Shown piece by piece: positions 42,257 to 51,008 of a DNA stretch of 64,000 nucleotides. Below the pieces are notes generated by a model that was given only the letters and a program-made list of their open reading frames with translations, did no database searches and was not told the origin of the DNA. This DNA comes from Firmicutes bacterium CAG:534 (GTDB lineage Bacteria > Bacillota > Clostridia > Lachnospirales > Lachnospiraceae): contig FR894558.1 of NCBI GenBank assembly GCA_000436115.1, forward strand, positions 110,041-174,040, given 5' to 3'. Both the position numbers and the translations under genes were made by a program. The number at the start of each line of letters is the position of its first letter. The first letter of the stretch is position 1.

Positions 42257-43065
42257 AAGAAGGATCCCTCCCCTTCCTTGTCAAATAGGGCAGATAAGGC
42301 CATATTGATCAAAATAAAGAGCATAAGTACAATGGAAAGGCCACTGCCTAAATGCCAGTTGCTTGCCTGTGTAAATTCTTCTTCAATCACATTACCGATC
42401 AAAAGGATCTTGCTTCCGCCTAACAGCTTGCTGATAACAAAGGTGGTCAGTGCAGGAACAAAAACCATGGTGATCCCGCTGATAATACCCGGGGTGCTTA
42501 AGGGCAGCGTAATATGCAGGAAAACCTGAATGCTGTTAGCACCCAGATCCCTGGCTGCCTGTATGACATTTTCGTCAATTTTTTCCAGAGAGTTATAAAT
42601 GGGCAGAACCATAAACGGTAAAAAGTTGTAGACCATTCCAAGCACAATGGCGTAGGGAGTATTGATGATCACAAGCTCCGGAAGATGCAGAAAGGACAGG
42701 ATATTGTTTATGACGCCTGTCTTTTCAAGCAGTGTCTGCCATGCCAAGGTCCGCAGCAGGAAATTCATCCACATTGGCAAAATGAAGATAAATACCATAA
42801 GGCTGTTCTGCCCTTTTTTCATTCCACACAATATCATGGAAAGCGGGTAGGAAAGGAGCAGGCAGATGAAGGTGGCGATCAGCGAAAGCACCAGAGCCAA
42901 AAGCAGGGCCTTCAGATGTTCCGGACTGGAGATGGCGGAAACGTTCTGGAAGGTAAAAATGCCGTTTTTATCTGTAAGACCATAGTAAAATACCATACAA
43001 AGCGGCGCCAGTATAAAGATCAGGCACCATAAATAGTAGGGTAGTCCAAGAAGCTTTTTTTTCAT
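42253..43065 (-). CDS. potB: Spermidine/putrescine ABC transporter permease PotB
   Basis: A 270-residue permease with about six membrane helices. The EAA-type loop is IQAARDLGANSIQVFLHITLPLSTPG. It pairs with PotC to form the channel through the membrane. It starts 15 nt after potA and overlaps potC by 4 nt. Confidence 0.93.
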   Translation of the reverse strand: MKKKLLGLPYYLWCLIFILAPLCMVFYYGLTDKNGIFTFQNVSAISSPEHLKALLLALVLSLIATFICLLLSYPLSMILCGMKKGQNSLMVFIFILPMWMNFLLRTLAWQTLLEKTGVINNILSFLHLPELVIINTPYAIVLGMVYNFLPFMVLPIYNSLEKIDENVIQAARDLGANSIQVFLHITLPLSTPGIISGITMVFVPALTTFVISKLLGGSKILLIGNVIEEEFTQASNWHLGSGLSIVLMLFILINMALSALFDKEGEGSFL

Positions 43066-43080
43066 CAGAGAGCCTCCTTT

Positions 43081-44157
43081 CTACTGCTGCTCAAGAGGAA
43101 TGGCTTCCTCGTCCTCAGAAGCTGGTTTATTCATGATCTGGATGTTGAAAGGATCTACATGCAGACTGACCCTGGTTCCCACCGGGAACATGGAAGTGGA
43201 ATGAACCAGCCATTCAAAGCCGTTTGCAGTTACTTCCATTTCATAGTGCACGCCCTTAAAGATCAGATGAGTTACAGTTCCGTCGAGAGAGCCTTTTCCA
43301 GGAGCATCCAGAATAACATCCTCGGGACGGATAACAACATCCACGGGACGGTTTGTTCCAAAACCGGTATCTACACAGGAAAAGCGTACGCCCAGGATTT
43401 CTACCAGTTTATCCTCAAGCATGACCCCTCCAAGCAGGTTGCTGTCGCCGATGAAGTCGGCCACAAATGCGTTTTCCGGTTCGTTATAGATTTTTTCGGG
43501 AGAACCGATCTGCTGGATATAGCCCTTGTTCATAACCACAATGGTGTCCGACATGGTAAGGGCTTCTTCCTGGTCATGGGTGACATAGATAAAGGTAATG
43601 CCCAGTTCATTCTTTAAGCGGATCAGCTCGTACTGCATATCCTGTCTGAGCTTCAGATCCAGTGCGCCTAAGGGCTCGTCAAGAAGCAGGACTTTAGGTT
43701 CATTTACAATGGCTCTTGCAATAGCGATCCGTTGCTGCTGGCCGCCGCTTAAGGAGTCAGGCATCCGGTTCTCGTAGCCTTCCAGGTTCACAAGCTTTAA
43801 GGCATATTTAATCTTATCCTGGATATAGGATTTGCTTTTTTTCTTGATCTTCAACCCGAAAGCAATGTTTTCGGATATGGTCATATGGGTGAAGAGTGCG
43901 TATTTTTGAAATACGGTGTTGAGCTGCCTTTTGTTAGGAGGAAGCTTTGTGATGTCCTGGCCGTCAAAGATCACATGACCGGTATCCGGTGTGGCAAAGC
44001 CACCCAAAATACGGAGAGTGGTTGTTTTTCCGCAGCCGGATGGCCCCAGAAGGGTCAAAAACTCATTTTCTTTGATATAGAGATTTAAGTCATCTAAAAT
44101 CAGTTCTCCGTCATAAGACTTGCTGATATGTTCGAGATCGATTAACTTTTTGCTCAT
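43081..44157 (-). CDS. potA: Spermidine/putrescine ABC transporter ATP-binding protein
   Basis: A 358-residue ATPase: Walker A GPSGCGKTT, signature LSGGQQQRIAIARA, Walker B VLLLDEPLGALD, and a C-terminal TOBE regulatory domain from about residue 275. It supplies energy to PotBC. It is the first transporter gene after the XRE/cupin regulator, with a 20-nt gap. Confidence 0.95.
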   Translation of the reverse strand: MSKKLIDLEHISKSYDGELILDDLNLYIKENEFLTLLGPSGCGKTTTLRILGGFATPDTGHVIFDGQDITKLPPNKRQLNTVFQKYALFTHMTISENIAFGLKIKKKSKSYIQDKIKYALKLVNLEGYENRMPDSLSGGQQQRIAIARAIVNEPKVLLLDEPLGALDLKLRQDMQYELIRLKNELGITFIYVTHDQEEALTMSDTIVVMNKGYIQQIGSPEKIYNEPENAFVADFIGDSNLLGGVMLEDKLVEILGVRFSCVDTGFGTNRPVDVVIRPEDVILDAPGKGSLDGTVTHLIFKGVHYEMEVTANGFEWLVHSTSMFPVGTRVSLHVDPFNIQIMNKPASEDEEAIPLEQQ

Positions 44158-44177
44158 GGTAAGCCCTCCTTATGGTG

Positions 44178-44729
44178 TCAAAAGCTTGGTGGCGTGCTGA
44201 CCCAGATGACGACAGCGCCGGTTTTTTCATCTGCCTTAAGATAATGGGTGGCAGAAGCAGTAAAGTAAAAAGATTCTCCCTTTTTGACCTTTATGGTTTT
44301 GGAGCCAAGGATCAGGAAAATACTTCCGGAAAGAACATATCCAAATTCCTCCCCTTCATGGGGATTATCAGGATAGGTGGAGCCGCCTGGTTCTAAGGTA
44401 AGGCGGATAGGCTCCATCATATTCTTTTGGGCGTTTGGGATGATCCATTCAATTTTATTGTGAAGCGTTTCATCAATCTTTTCAAAATAATCCGTTTGTT
44501 TAAAGGCGATCTGCGTGTCCTCGGAGTCGTCAAAAAAGCTTTTCAGATCAGTGCCGAGACATTGCAGAATGTCAATTAATGTGGCTATGGAGGGGGAGGT
44601 CAGATCCCGCTCAAGCTGGGAGATAAAGCCTTTGGACAATTCACAGCGGTCTGCCAGCTCTTCCTGGGTAAGTCCCTTCTGCGTCCGGATATCGCGGATC
44701 TTTTTCCCAATTTCAATACTGTTATTCAT
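44178..44729 (-). CDS. XRE family regulator with cupin domain (PuuR-like)
   Basis: A 183-residue regulator: helix-turn-helix at residues 5-60 (LTQEELADRCELSKGFISQLERD) and a cupin domain at about 105-180 (PDNPHEGEEFGYVLSGSIFLILG). Regulators of this build control polyamine uptake and breakdown, with the polyamine probably sensed by the cupin. It heads the potABCD operon and likely represses it and itself, using the repeats around 44749-44776. Confidence 0.9.
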   Translation of the reverse strand: MNNSIEIGKKIRDIRTQKGLTQEELADRCELSKGFISQLERDLTSPSIATLIDILQCLGTDLKSFFDDSEDTQIAFKQTDYFEKIDETLHNKIEWIIPNAQKNMMEPIRLTLEPGGSTYPDNPHEGEEFGYVLSGSIFLILGSKTIKVKKGESFYFTASATHYLKADEKTGAVVIWVSTPPSF

Positions 44730-44748
44730 AGAGCCTCTTTTCTATTAA

Positions 44749-44776
44749 TAAACTTTAAGTTTACTTTTACTAAACA
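44749..44776. promoter_or_regulatory. Operator candidate for the XRE/cupin regulator
   Basis: TAAACTTTAAGTTTA (44749-44763) is a perfect 7-1-7 palindrome. A third half-site, ACTAAACA (44769-44776), follows, giving alternating TAAAC/GTTTA boxes. The cluster lies between the pot promoter and the regulator's start codon, overlapping or just past the transcription start. Confidence 0.6.
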
Positions 44777-44785
44777 CTGCATTTC

Positions 44786-44813
44786 ATTATACAGAAAGAA
44801 AAGAGGATGTCAA
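44786..44813 (-). promoter_or_regulatory. Promoter of the regulator-potABCD operon
   Basis: On the minus strand TTGACA (44813-44808), a 16-nt spacer and TATAAT (44791-44786), both perfect hexamers. Such a strong promoter fits a system held down by a repressor. Confidence 0.8.
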
Positions 44814-44860
44814 CATTTTTCTTGTAAAATATTTGCGTTTTCTTTTGGGACAAAGAATGA

Positions 44861-44866
44861 TATAAT
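44861..44866 (+). promoter_or_regulatory. -10 element of the lactonase gene promoter
   Basis: A perfect TATAAT lies 30 nt before the gene; the -35 position (TTTTCT at 44838-44843) is weak. Confidence 0.5.
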
Positions 44867-44896
44867 GGGCATAACATAAGAAAGGATGGAGCCGGT

Positions 44897-45958
44897 ATGG
44901 AAAAGGATAAGTATGTAGCGTATGTATCAACTTATACATCCGGAAATAAGAGCAGTTTCGGAATTAAAATCTATGATGTGGATATGAATAAGGGCAGGTT
45001 TGTGGAGAAGGATCAGGTTGAGATCACAAATTCCTCCTACGTTACCATCTCACATAACAGGAAATATCTGTATTCCATTACGGATTTCGGGGTAGAAGCC
45101 TATAAGATCCTGGAAGACGGAAGCCTTCAGGTTTTAAATCATGCGTCGATCAATGGGATGAGAGGATGCTATCTTTCTACGGATTATGAAGACCGTTTCC
45201 TGTTTGTGGCAGGCTATCATGACGCAAAGCTTACGGTTCTCAGAGTGGAAGAGAACGGAACGATCGGGGAAATTACAGATGAAATTTTCCATAAGGGATT
45301 GGGAAGTATAGCAGAACGGAATTTCAGGCCCCACATTAACTGTGTGAAAATGACCCGGGATAACCGGTTTTTATGTGCGGCGGATCTGGGGATGGATCAT
45401 GTGGTTGTTTACGAATTGAACCACAGCACAGGAAAACTCAGACAGGTAGATATTATCAGAAGCGAGCAGGAATCTGCGCCCAGGCATCTGAAATTCTCAA
45501 AGGATGGAAAATATCTATATATTGTACACGAACTGAAAAATTACATAGATGTTTACAGCTATACCATAGACGAGCATGGAGCGCCTTATTTTGATAAGAT
45601 ACAGAATATTTCTACTTTGAATGAGTATCATGCGGGAGGCTCCGCGGCAAGCGCCCTTAATTTTTCGGAGGATTTTAAATATCTGTGCAGCTCCAATGCA
45701 GGAGATAACAGTGTGATCCTCTACGCCATCGATCAAAAGAGCGGAATACTTACGAAGCTGTTCTGTCTGCCGGTGAGCGGGGATTATCCAAAGGACGTCG
45801 CCCTGTTCCCTGATAACAGGCATCTGGTTTCCCTGAACCATGAATCAAATTCCATGACCTTCTTTACGGTTGACCTGAAAAAGAATGTTATGGTGATGAA
45901 CGGACCGGAAATGAAGGTCGATCAACCAAATTGTGTTATTTTTTATAAACTGCCATAA
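44897..45958 (+). CDS. Lactonase family beta-propeller protein (6-phosphogluconolactonase-like)
   Basis: A 353-residue protein of the seven-bladed propeller lactonase family (PF10282 type). The repeated blades have motifs such as YVAYVSTYTSG, PHINCVKMTRDNRFLCAADLGMDHVVVYEL, APRHLKFSKDGKYLYIVHELKNYIDVYSY and GDYPKDVALFPDNRHLVSLNHESN, where the Asp/His/Arg cluster corresponds to the lactonase active site. Family members hydrolyse 6-phosphogluconolactone or other lactones; the substrate here is not determined and no glucose-6-phosphate dehydrogenase is nearby. Its 3' end overlaps aroC (opposite strand) by 16 nt. Confidence 0.8.
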   Translation: MEKDKYVAYVSTYTSGNKSSFGIKIYDVDMNKGRFVEKDQVEITNSSYVTISHNRKYLYSITDFGVEAYKILEDGSLQVLNHASINGMRGCYLSTDYEDRFLFVAGYHDAKLTVLRVEENGTIGEITDEIFHKGLGSIAERNFRPHINCVKMTRDNRFLCAADLGMDHVVVYELNHSTGKLRQVDIIRSEQESAPRHLKFSKDGKYLYIVHELKNYIDVYSYTIDEHGAPYFDKIQNISTLNEYHAGGSAASALNFSEDFKYLCSSNAGDNSVILYAIDQKSGILTKLFCLPVSGDYPKDVALFPDNRHLVSLNHESNSMTFFTVDLKKNVMVMNGPEMKVDQPNCVIFYKLP

Positions 45959-47037
45959 AGAGCATCCATGCGGGTACTTCTGTTTAACAGCAGGGCATCC
46001 AGAATGGTTAGCGCAGTCATAGCTTCAACTACAACCACGGCCCTGGGAACGATCACAGGGTCGTGTCTTCCTTTTATGGACACAGTGGTTTCTTTTCCGT
46101 CCCTGGTGACAGTTTCCTGAGGAGAAAAAATAGAAGGGGTGGGTTTTATGTGGGCACGGAGGATGATCTCTGATCCATCGCTGATCCCACCTAAAATTCC
46201 CCCTGAATGGTTGGTCTTTTTGGCAATCTGTCCGTCTTTTATATAAAAAGCATCGTTGTTTTCACTTCCTCTTGCAAGGGCGGCATGAACGCCGTCTCCG
46301 ATTTCTACCGCTTTGACGGCGCCGATGGACATAATGGCCTTGGCCAGGCATGCGTCAAGCTTCTCAAAAACTGGATCGCCAAGACCGGCAGGAACGCCCT
46401 TTACAATGCATTCAACCACGCCGCCGCTGGAATCCTTTGCTTCCATGCAGGACTGCAAATAGTCCATGGCAAGCTGATGGGCAACGGGATCAGGCATGCA
46501 GGTCTCGTTAGAAAGGATCAGTTCTTCCTGAAAGCGCTCCGGGGAAATGGAAATGGGGCCGATGGATCTGGTATAAGCAAGAACCTGAATGCCAAGCTCA
46601 TTTAAGACCTTTGCAGCCACAGCTCCGGAAGCAACCCGGCCAATGGTTTCCCGGCCGGAAGAACGTCCGCCTCCCGTATAGTCGCGAAAACCGTATTTGG
46701 CGTCAAAGGTATAATCCGCATGCCCGGGACGATAGTAAGAGGCGATCTCGCTATAATCAGAGGAACGCTGTGAAGTATTGGGGACAAGCAGGGAAATGGG
46801 AGTCCCGGTAGTTTTTCCGTCAAAGACGCCGGATAAAATCTGAACCTGGTCAGCTTCCTTGCGGGGAGTGGAAATAGAACTGTTTCCCGGCTTTCTGCGG
46901 TCTAAGTATTTCTGAATATCCTTTTCTTCAAGGGAAAGCCCGGAAGGACAGCCGTCGATGACAGCGCCAAGTGCCTTTCCGTGGGATTCTCCCCAGGTTG
47001 TGACTTTAAAAATTGTTCCGAAAGATGAGCCGGCCAT
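45943..47037 (-). CDS. aroC: Chorismate synthase
   Basis: Last step of the shikimate pathway: 5-enolpyruvylshikimate-3-phosphate to chorismate, with reduced FMN as catalyst. The 364-residue protein has the N-terminal SFGTIFKVTTWGESHGKALGAVIDG, the RPGHADYTFDAKYGFRDYTGGGRSSGRET block and the final GRHDPVIVPRAVVV. It is monocistronic here and shares its 3' end with the lactonase gene. Confidence 0.97.
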   Translation of the reverse strand: MAGSSFGTIFKVTTWGESHGKALGAVIDGCPSGLSLEEKDIQKYLDRRKPGNSSISTPRKEADQVQILSGVFDGKTTGTPISLLVPNTSQRSSDYSEIASYYRPGHADYTFDAKYGFRDYTGGGRSSGRETIGRVASGAVAAKVLNELGIQVLAYTRSIGPISISPERFQEELILSNETCMPDPVAHQLAMDYLQSCMEAKDSSGGVVECIVKGVPAGLGDPVFEKLDACLAKAIMSIGAVKAVEIGDGVHAALARGSENNDAFYIKDGQIAKKTNHSGGILGGISDGSEIILRAHIKPTPSIFSPQETVTRDGKETTVSIKGRHDPVIVPRAVVVVEAMTALTILDALLLNRSTRMDALYGSL

Positions 47038-47087
47038 AATGTATTCCTTTCCAAAATATACAGATAAATTTACATGAATTTATTACG

Positions 47088-47116
47088 ATTATAGTCGAAG
47101 CAGTATGTTTTTGCAA
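47088..47116 (-). promoter_or_regulatory. Promoter of aroC
   Basis: On the minus strand TTGCAA (47116-47111), a 17-nt spacer and TATAAT (47093-47088), about 50 nt before the aroC start. Confidence 0.65.
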
Positions 47117-47134
47117 TTATTTTGCTTTTACCTA

Positions 47135-47163
47135 TTGTAGAAATATGCAGAGTTGTGTAATAT
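47135..47163 (+). promoter_or_regulatory. Possible promoter of the vanY-tgt operon
   Basis: TTGTAG (47135-47140), a 17-nt spacer and TAATAT (47158-47163), 33 nt before the likely start. Confidence 0.45.
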
Positions 47164-47196
47164 ATTATGTAAATCAGTTTGTGTTTTGGGGGACCA

Positions 47197-48267
47197 ATGA
47201 AAAGAAGCTTACATGAAAGAACAAAGGAGTTTTTTATTTGCATGGGGCAGAAGGGAAAGCTGCTTAAGATTCCTGCGATTGCAGGACTGGCGGTGAGTAT
47301 GCTTTTGCACCGCTTTTTTATGTATCTTCGCGGCGGTTCCAAAAGATTTATCTGCACGGCGTTTATTCTTCTCTGCTTTATGGTGGGGAACAGCTTTGCG
47401 TATCCTGTATTTGGCAATAATGGCTTTGTTTCCACAGAAGGGAGCCAGGAGCCGGTGATGGCAGCCAACACCTCCGATATTACGTTAGCGCCGGAGGAGG
47501 CCGTTACGGTGGCGCAGGAAGAGCTGCTCGAGGATGAGGATGTGCTGGATGGCTATGAGGATGCAGAGCTTCATGGGATGGATCAGGCAGATAAATATGT
47601 GCTGGATGAGATCCTGAGTGAGGAAGAAGAGCAGCAGACAGAGGAAGAGGCAGAACCGGAGCCTGCGGCCGAAAAAGAACTGTCTTTTTCGGCAGAGGAC
47701 TGGAGACTGGTTTTGATCAACAAACAGCATCCCATACCGGATGATTATGAAATAACCCTGGGAAAGATCATGACGATCAAGGGAGAAATGCAATGTGACG
47801 AACGGATCATAGAGGAACTGCTTGCCATGATGCAGGCGGCAAGCCAGGAGGGCGTACAGCTTGCGATCTGTTCCCCGTATCGCGACCTGAACAGACAGGA
47901 GGTTCTGTTTAACAGGAAGATCAAGGCTTATATGAATAAAGGAATGTCATACATGGACGCTTATGCATTATCCTCCCAGGCAGTGACGGTTCCAGGGGCC
48001 AGCGAGCATCAGATCGGCCTTGCCATCGACATTGTCTCCAATACCTATACCAATTTGGATGAGAGCTTTGCCGACACGGATGCCGGAAAATGGCTTGCAG
48101 AGCACAGCAGCGAATATGGTTTTATCCTAAGGTATCCCAAGGGAAAAGAATCCATAACCAGTATTGAATTTGAACCATGGCATTTCCGGTATGTGGGAAA
48201 GGAAGCGGCAGAGGTGATTGCCCGGGAAGAACTGTGTCTGGAGGAATTCTGGGATAAATATCTATAA
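47197..48267 (+). CDS. D-alanyl-D-alanine carboxypeptidase (VanY-like, M15B)
   Basis: A 356-residue exported zinc peptidase that trims the terminal D-Ala from peptidoglycan stem peptides. A hydrophobic segment at about residues 46-68 acts as signal anchor. Then comes an acidic linker of roughly 75 residues (Glu/Asp-rich) and the peptidase domain at about 165-345. Zinc ligands are visible in SEHQIGLAIDIV (His and Asp) and in EPWHFRYVG (His). No van cluster is nearby, so it is probably a housekeeping wall enzyme and not vancomycin resistance. The start is uncertain: ATG 47197 has a GGGGGA nearby; ATG 47242 is an alternative. tgt follows after 20 nt. Confidence 0.88.
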   Translation: MKRSLHERTKEFFICMGQKGKLLKIPAIAGLAVSMLLHRFFMYLRGGSKRFICTAFILLCFMVGNSFAYPVFGNNGFVSTEGSQEPVMAANTSDITLAPEEAVTVAQEELLEDEDVLDGYEDAELHGMDQADKYVLDEILSEEEEQQTEEEAEPEPAAEKELSFSAEDWRLVLINKQHPIPDDYEITLGKIMTIKGEMQCDERIIEELLAMMQAASQEGVQLAICSPYRDLNRQEVLFNRKIKAYMNKGMSYMDAYALSSQAVTVPGASEHQIGLAIDIVSNTYTNLDESFADTDAGKWLAEHSSEYGFILRYPKGKESITSIEFEPWHFRYVGKEAAEVIAREELCLEEFWDKYL

Positions 48268-48287
48268 GAGAGGTTAGCGGTCAGAAA

Positions 48288-49421
48288 ATGTTTCGAGTTA
48301 TCAAACAGGAAGGAATAGCAAAAAGGGGGGAGTTTACCACCGTTCACGGAGTAATACAAACCCCTGTTTTTATGAATGTTGGGACAGTTGCCGCCATTAA
48401 GGGAGCTGTTTCCACGGAAGATCTTGAACAAATTGGAACCCAGGTGGAATTATCCAACACCTATCATCTACATGTACGGCCGGGTGACCAGATCATAAAG
48501 AAAATGGGGGGACTGCATAAATTCATGTCCTGGGAGAAGCCGATCCTTACAGACTCGGGAGGCTTTCAGGTATTTTCACTTGCAGGCCTTCGGAAGATCA
48601 AGGAGGAGGGCGTTACCTTCAGATCCCATATTGATGGGCATAAGATCTTTATGGGGCCGGAGGAGAGCATGCAGATCCAGTCCAATCTGGCATCTACCAT
48701 AGCAATGGCCTTTGATGAATGCGCTCCGGCGCTGGCAGAAAAAAGCTATGTGGAAGCTTCCGTGGAACGGACCACAAGATGGCTTGCAAGGTGCAAAAAT
48801 GAAATGGCAAGGTTAAATGCCCTTCCGGATACGATCAACAAGCATCAGCTCCTGTTTGGGATCAATCAGGGAGCTATTTATGAGGATATCCGGATCGAGC
48901 ATGCAAAAAGGATTGCACAGATGGATCTGGATGGTTATGCAGTGGGGGGGCTGGCAGTAGGAGAAAGCCATGAGCAGATGTATCATATCCTGGATGTGAC
49001 CATCCCCCATCTTCCTACGGATAAGCCGGTTTATCTGATGGGTGTTGGAACTCCGGCCAATATTCTGGAGGGCGTGGAAAGAGGCGTGGATTTCTTCGAC
49101 TGCGTTTATCCAAGCAGAAATGGCCGTCATGGGCATCTTTATACCAATCAGGGGAAAATCAATTTGTTTAACGCCAAGTACGAACTGGACGAGCGCCCCA
49201 TTGAAGAGGGCTGTTCCTGTCCTGCCTGCAGAAGGTATTCCAGGGCATATATACGGCACCTGCTGAAGGCAAAGGAAATGCTGGGGATGAGGCTCTGTGT
49301 TCTGCATAATCTGTATTTTTATAATACCATGATGCGGGAGATCAGAGATGCCCTGGATCAGGGAGAATTTGCAGCCTACAAAAAGAGAAAGCTTGAGGGA
49401 ATGTCGGGAGCTGACAGATAA
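48288..49421 (+). CDS. tgt: tRNA-guanine transglycosylase
   Basis: Exchanges guanine 34 of tRNA-Asp, -Asn, -His and -Tyr for the queuosine precursor preQ1. The 377-residue length is typical. The catalytic blocks are TDSGGFQVFSL and DFFDCVYPSRNGRHG; the zinc site is CSCPACRRYSRAYIRHL. The neighbour yajC after a short gap is the usual bacterial context (tgt-yajC-secD-secF), but here secDF do not follow. Confidence 0.97.
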   Translation: MFRVIKQEGIAKRGEFTTVHGVIQTPVFMNVGTVAAIKGAVSTEDLEQIGTQVELSNTYHLHVRPGDQIIKKMGGLHKFMSWEKPILTDSGGFQVFSLAGLRKIKEEGVTFRSHIDGHKIFMGPEESMQIQSNLASTIAMAFDECAPALAEKSYVEASVERTTRWLARCKNEMARLNALPDTINKHQLLFGINQGAIYEDIRIEHAKRIAQMDLDGYAVGGLAVGESHEQMYHILDVTIPHLPTDKPVYLMGVGTPANILEGVERGVDFFDCVYPSRNGRHGHLYTNQGKINLFNAKYELDERPIEEGCSCPACRRYSRAYIRHLLKAKEMLGMRLCVLHNLYFYNTMMREIRDALDQGEFAAYKKRKLEGMSGADR

Positions 49422-49435
49422 AATTCTAAAAAGGC

Positions 49436-49464
49436 TTGTCTTTGCATGGCATTTTGTGTATTAT
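49436..49464 (+). promoter_or_regulatory. Promoter of yajC
   Basis: TTGTCT (49436-49441), a 17-nt spacer and TATTAT (49459-49464), about 50 nt before yajC. Confidence 0.6.
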
Positions 49465-49514
49465 ATTTGATAGACTATGATGCATAGGCATCACCAGTAA
49501 GGAGGAAATTTTAA

Positions 49515-49832
49515 ATGAATATTTTGTTGACGGCAGATGCAACCGGAAGTGCAGCAGGCGGCGGCCTTGTAATGGTAGCTTATCTGGTTTTGATCGTTGC
49601 TTTTTTCTATTTTTTTGTTATGAGACCGCAGAAGAAAGAACAGAAGAAAATGGCAGCTATGCTTTCTACTCTTGCAGTAGGAGACTGTGTGCTTACAAGC
49701 AGCGGATTTTATGGAATCGTCATAGATATTACGGATGATACAGTGATCGTAGAATTTGGTAATAATAAGAATTGCCGTATTCCTATGCAGAAATCAGCAA
49801 TCTCCCAGATCGAAAAGGCAGATGCAGAATAA
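49515..49832 (+). CDS. yajC: Preprotein translocase subunit YajC
   Basis: A 105-residue accessory subunit of the Sec translocon. One membrane helix at residues 18-38 is followed by the conserved FFVMRPQKKEQKKMAAMLSTLAVGD and a small beta domain (DCVLTSSGFYGIVIDITDD). AAGGAGG precedes the start. A strong terminator follows, so secDF are not co-transcribed. Confidence 0.95.
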   Translation: MNILLTADATGSAAGGGLVMVAYLVLIVAFFYFFVMRPQKKEQKKMAAMLSTLAVGDCVLTSSGFYGIVIDITDDTVIVEFGNNKNCRIPMQKSAISQIEKADAE

Positions 49833-49846
49833 AGAACGGATTGGAG

Positions 49847-49876
49847 TAAGGCGCAGGATATGCGCCTTATTTTGTT
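49847..49876 (+). terminator. Terminator after yajC
   Basis: TAAGGCGCA (49847-49855), a 5-nt loop and a perfectly matching 3' arm (49861-49869) followed by TTTTGTT. It lies 33 nt before leuB, so an attenuator-like role for the leu/ilv operon is conceivable. Confidence 0.8.
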
Positions 49877-49909
49877 AAGGACAGAATGGAGAAAACAGGA
49901 GAGAAAGAA

Positions 49910-50995
49910 ATGAAGCTTAATATCGTATGTATTCCGGGAGACGGAATTGGACCGGAGATCGTAGCAGAGGCAAAGAAGGTACTGGATCAGACTGCAAAAG
50001 TGCATGGACACCAGATCACATATACAGATATTTTGATGGGGGGAGCTTCCATTGATGCTTATGGGGTGCCCTTAACAGAGGAAGCTGTGAACACGGCAAA
50101 GAAGGCAGATGCGGTTTTGATGGGATCTATTGGTGGAAACACAACAACCTCCCCGTGGTATAAACTGCCGCCAAATCTTCGTCCGGAAGCAGGGCTTTTG
50201 TCCCTTAGAAAGCAGTTAAATCTGTTTGCAAATCTTCGTCCGGCGGTGCTTTACAAAGAATTATCAGATGCATGTCCTCTTCGGAAGGAGATCAGCGACA
50301 CCGGATTTGATCTGATGATCATGAGGGAGCTGACAGGGGGACTTTACTTTGGAGAACGCCATACAGAAACGGTAAACGGAGTAAGGAAGGCGGTAGATAC
50401 CTTAACCTATGATGAAAACGAGATCAGACGGATTGCCGTCAGAGCCTTTGATATTGCACAAAAGCGCAGCAAAAAGGTGACAAGCGTTGATAAGGCAAAT
50501 GTCCTTGATTCTTCAAGGCTGTGGCGTCAGGTTGTTGAGGAGGTCGCAAAGGACTATCCGGAGGTTTCCCTGGAGCATATGCTGGTGGATAATTGCGCCA
50601 TGCAGCTTGTAAAGGATCCGGCGCAGTTTGATGTGATCCTGACGGAGAATATGTTTGGCGACATTTTGTCGGATGAAGCAAGCATGATCACAGGCTCTAT
50701 CGGAATGCTGGCTTCTGCATCCTTAAATGATACAAAATTCGGACTTTATGAACCCAGTCATGGGTCGGCTCCGGATATTGCCGGAAAGGATATTGCCAAT
50801 CCTATTGCAACGGTACTTTCCGCAGCTATGATGCTCCGGTTTTCCTTTGATCTGGACAGGGAAGCTGCAGCCATTGAAAGAGCGGTAAAGGCTGTTTTGC
50901 AAAAGGGATATCGTACAGTAGATATTATGTCGGAAGGCTGCAGCCAGGTTGGCTGTAAAAAGATGGGTGACTTACTGGCGGATGAAATTCAGTGA
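49910..50995 (+). CDS. leuB: 3-isopropylmalate dehydrogenase
   Basis: Oxidatively decarboxylates 3-isopropylmalate to 2-oxoisocaproate in leucine synthesis. The protein has 361 residues from ATG 49910 (AGGAGA 7 nt upstream). NAD- and substrate-binding motifs include VCIPGDGIGPEIV, RELTGGLYFGERH, NMFGDILSDEASMITGSIGML and EPSHGSAPDIAGKDIANP. The leuACD genes are not in the window. It heads a run of genes to the L,D-transpeptidase. Confidence 0.96.
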   Translation: MKLNIVCIPGDGIGPEIVAEAKKVLDQTAKVHGHQITYTDILMGGASIDAYGVPLTEEAVNTAKKADAVLMGSIGGNTTTSPWYKLPPNLRPEAGLLSLRKQLNLFANLRPAVLYKELSDACPLRKEISDTGFDLMIMRELTGGLYFGERHTETVNGVRKAVDTLTYDENEIRRIAVRAFDIAQKRSKKVTSVDKANVLDSSRLWRQVVEEVAKDYPEVSLEHMLVDNCAMQLVKDPAQFDVILTENMFGDILSDEASMITGSIGMLASASLNDTKFGLYEPSHGSAPDIAGKDIANPIATVLSAAMMLRFSFDLDREAAAIERAVKAVLQKGYRTVDIMSEGCSQVGCKKMGDLLADEIQ

Positions 50996-51008
50996 TCAAC
51001 AGACTTTT

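Noticed and set aside
47197..48267. Vancomycin-resistance gene vanY
   Set aside because: The catalytic domain is VanY-like, but there are no vanH, vanA/B or vanX genes or VanRS regulators nearby; a housekeeping carboxypeptidase is more likely.
49870..49909. T-box or leader-peptide attenuator before leuB
   Set aside because: The space is far too short for a T-box and no Leu-rich leader peptide is visible; only the ordinary hairpin after yajC is present.
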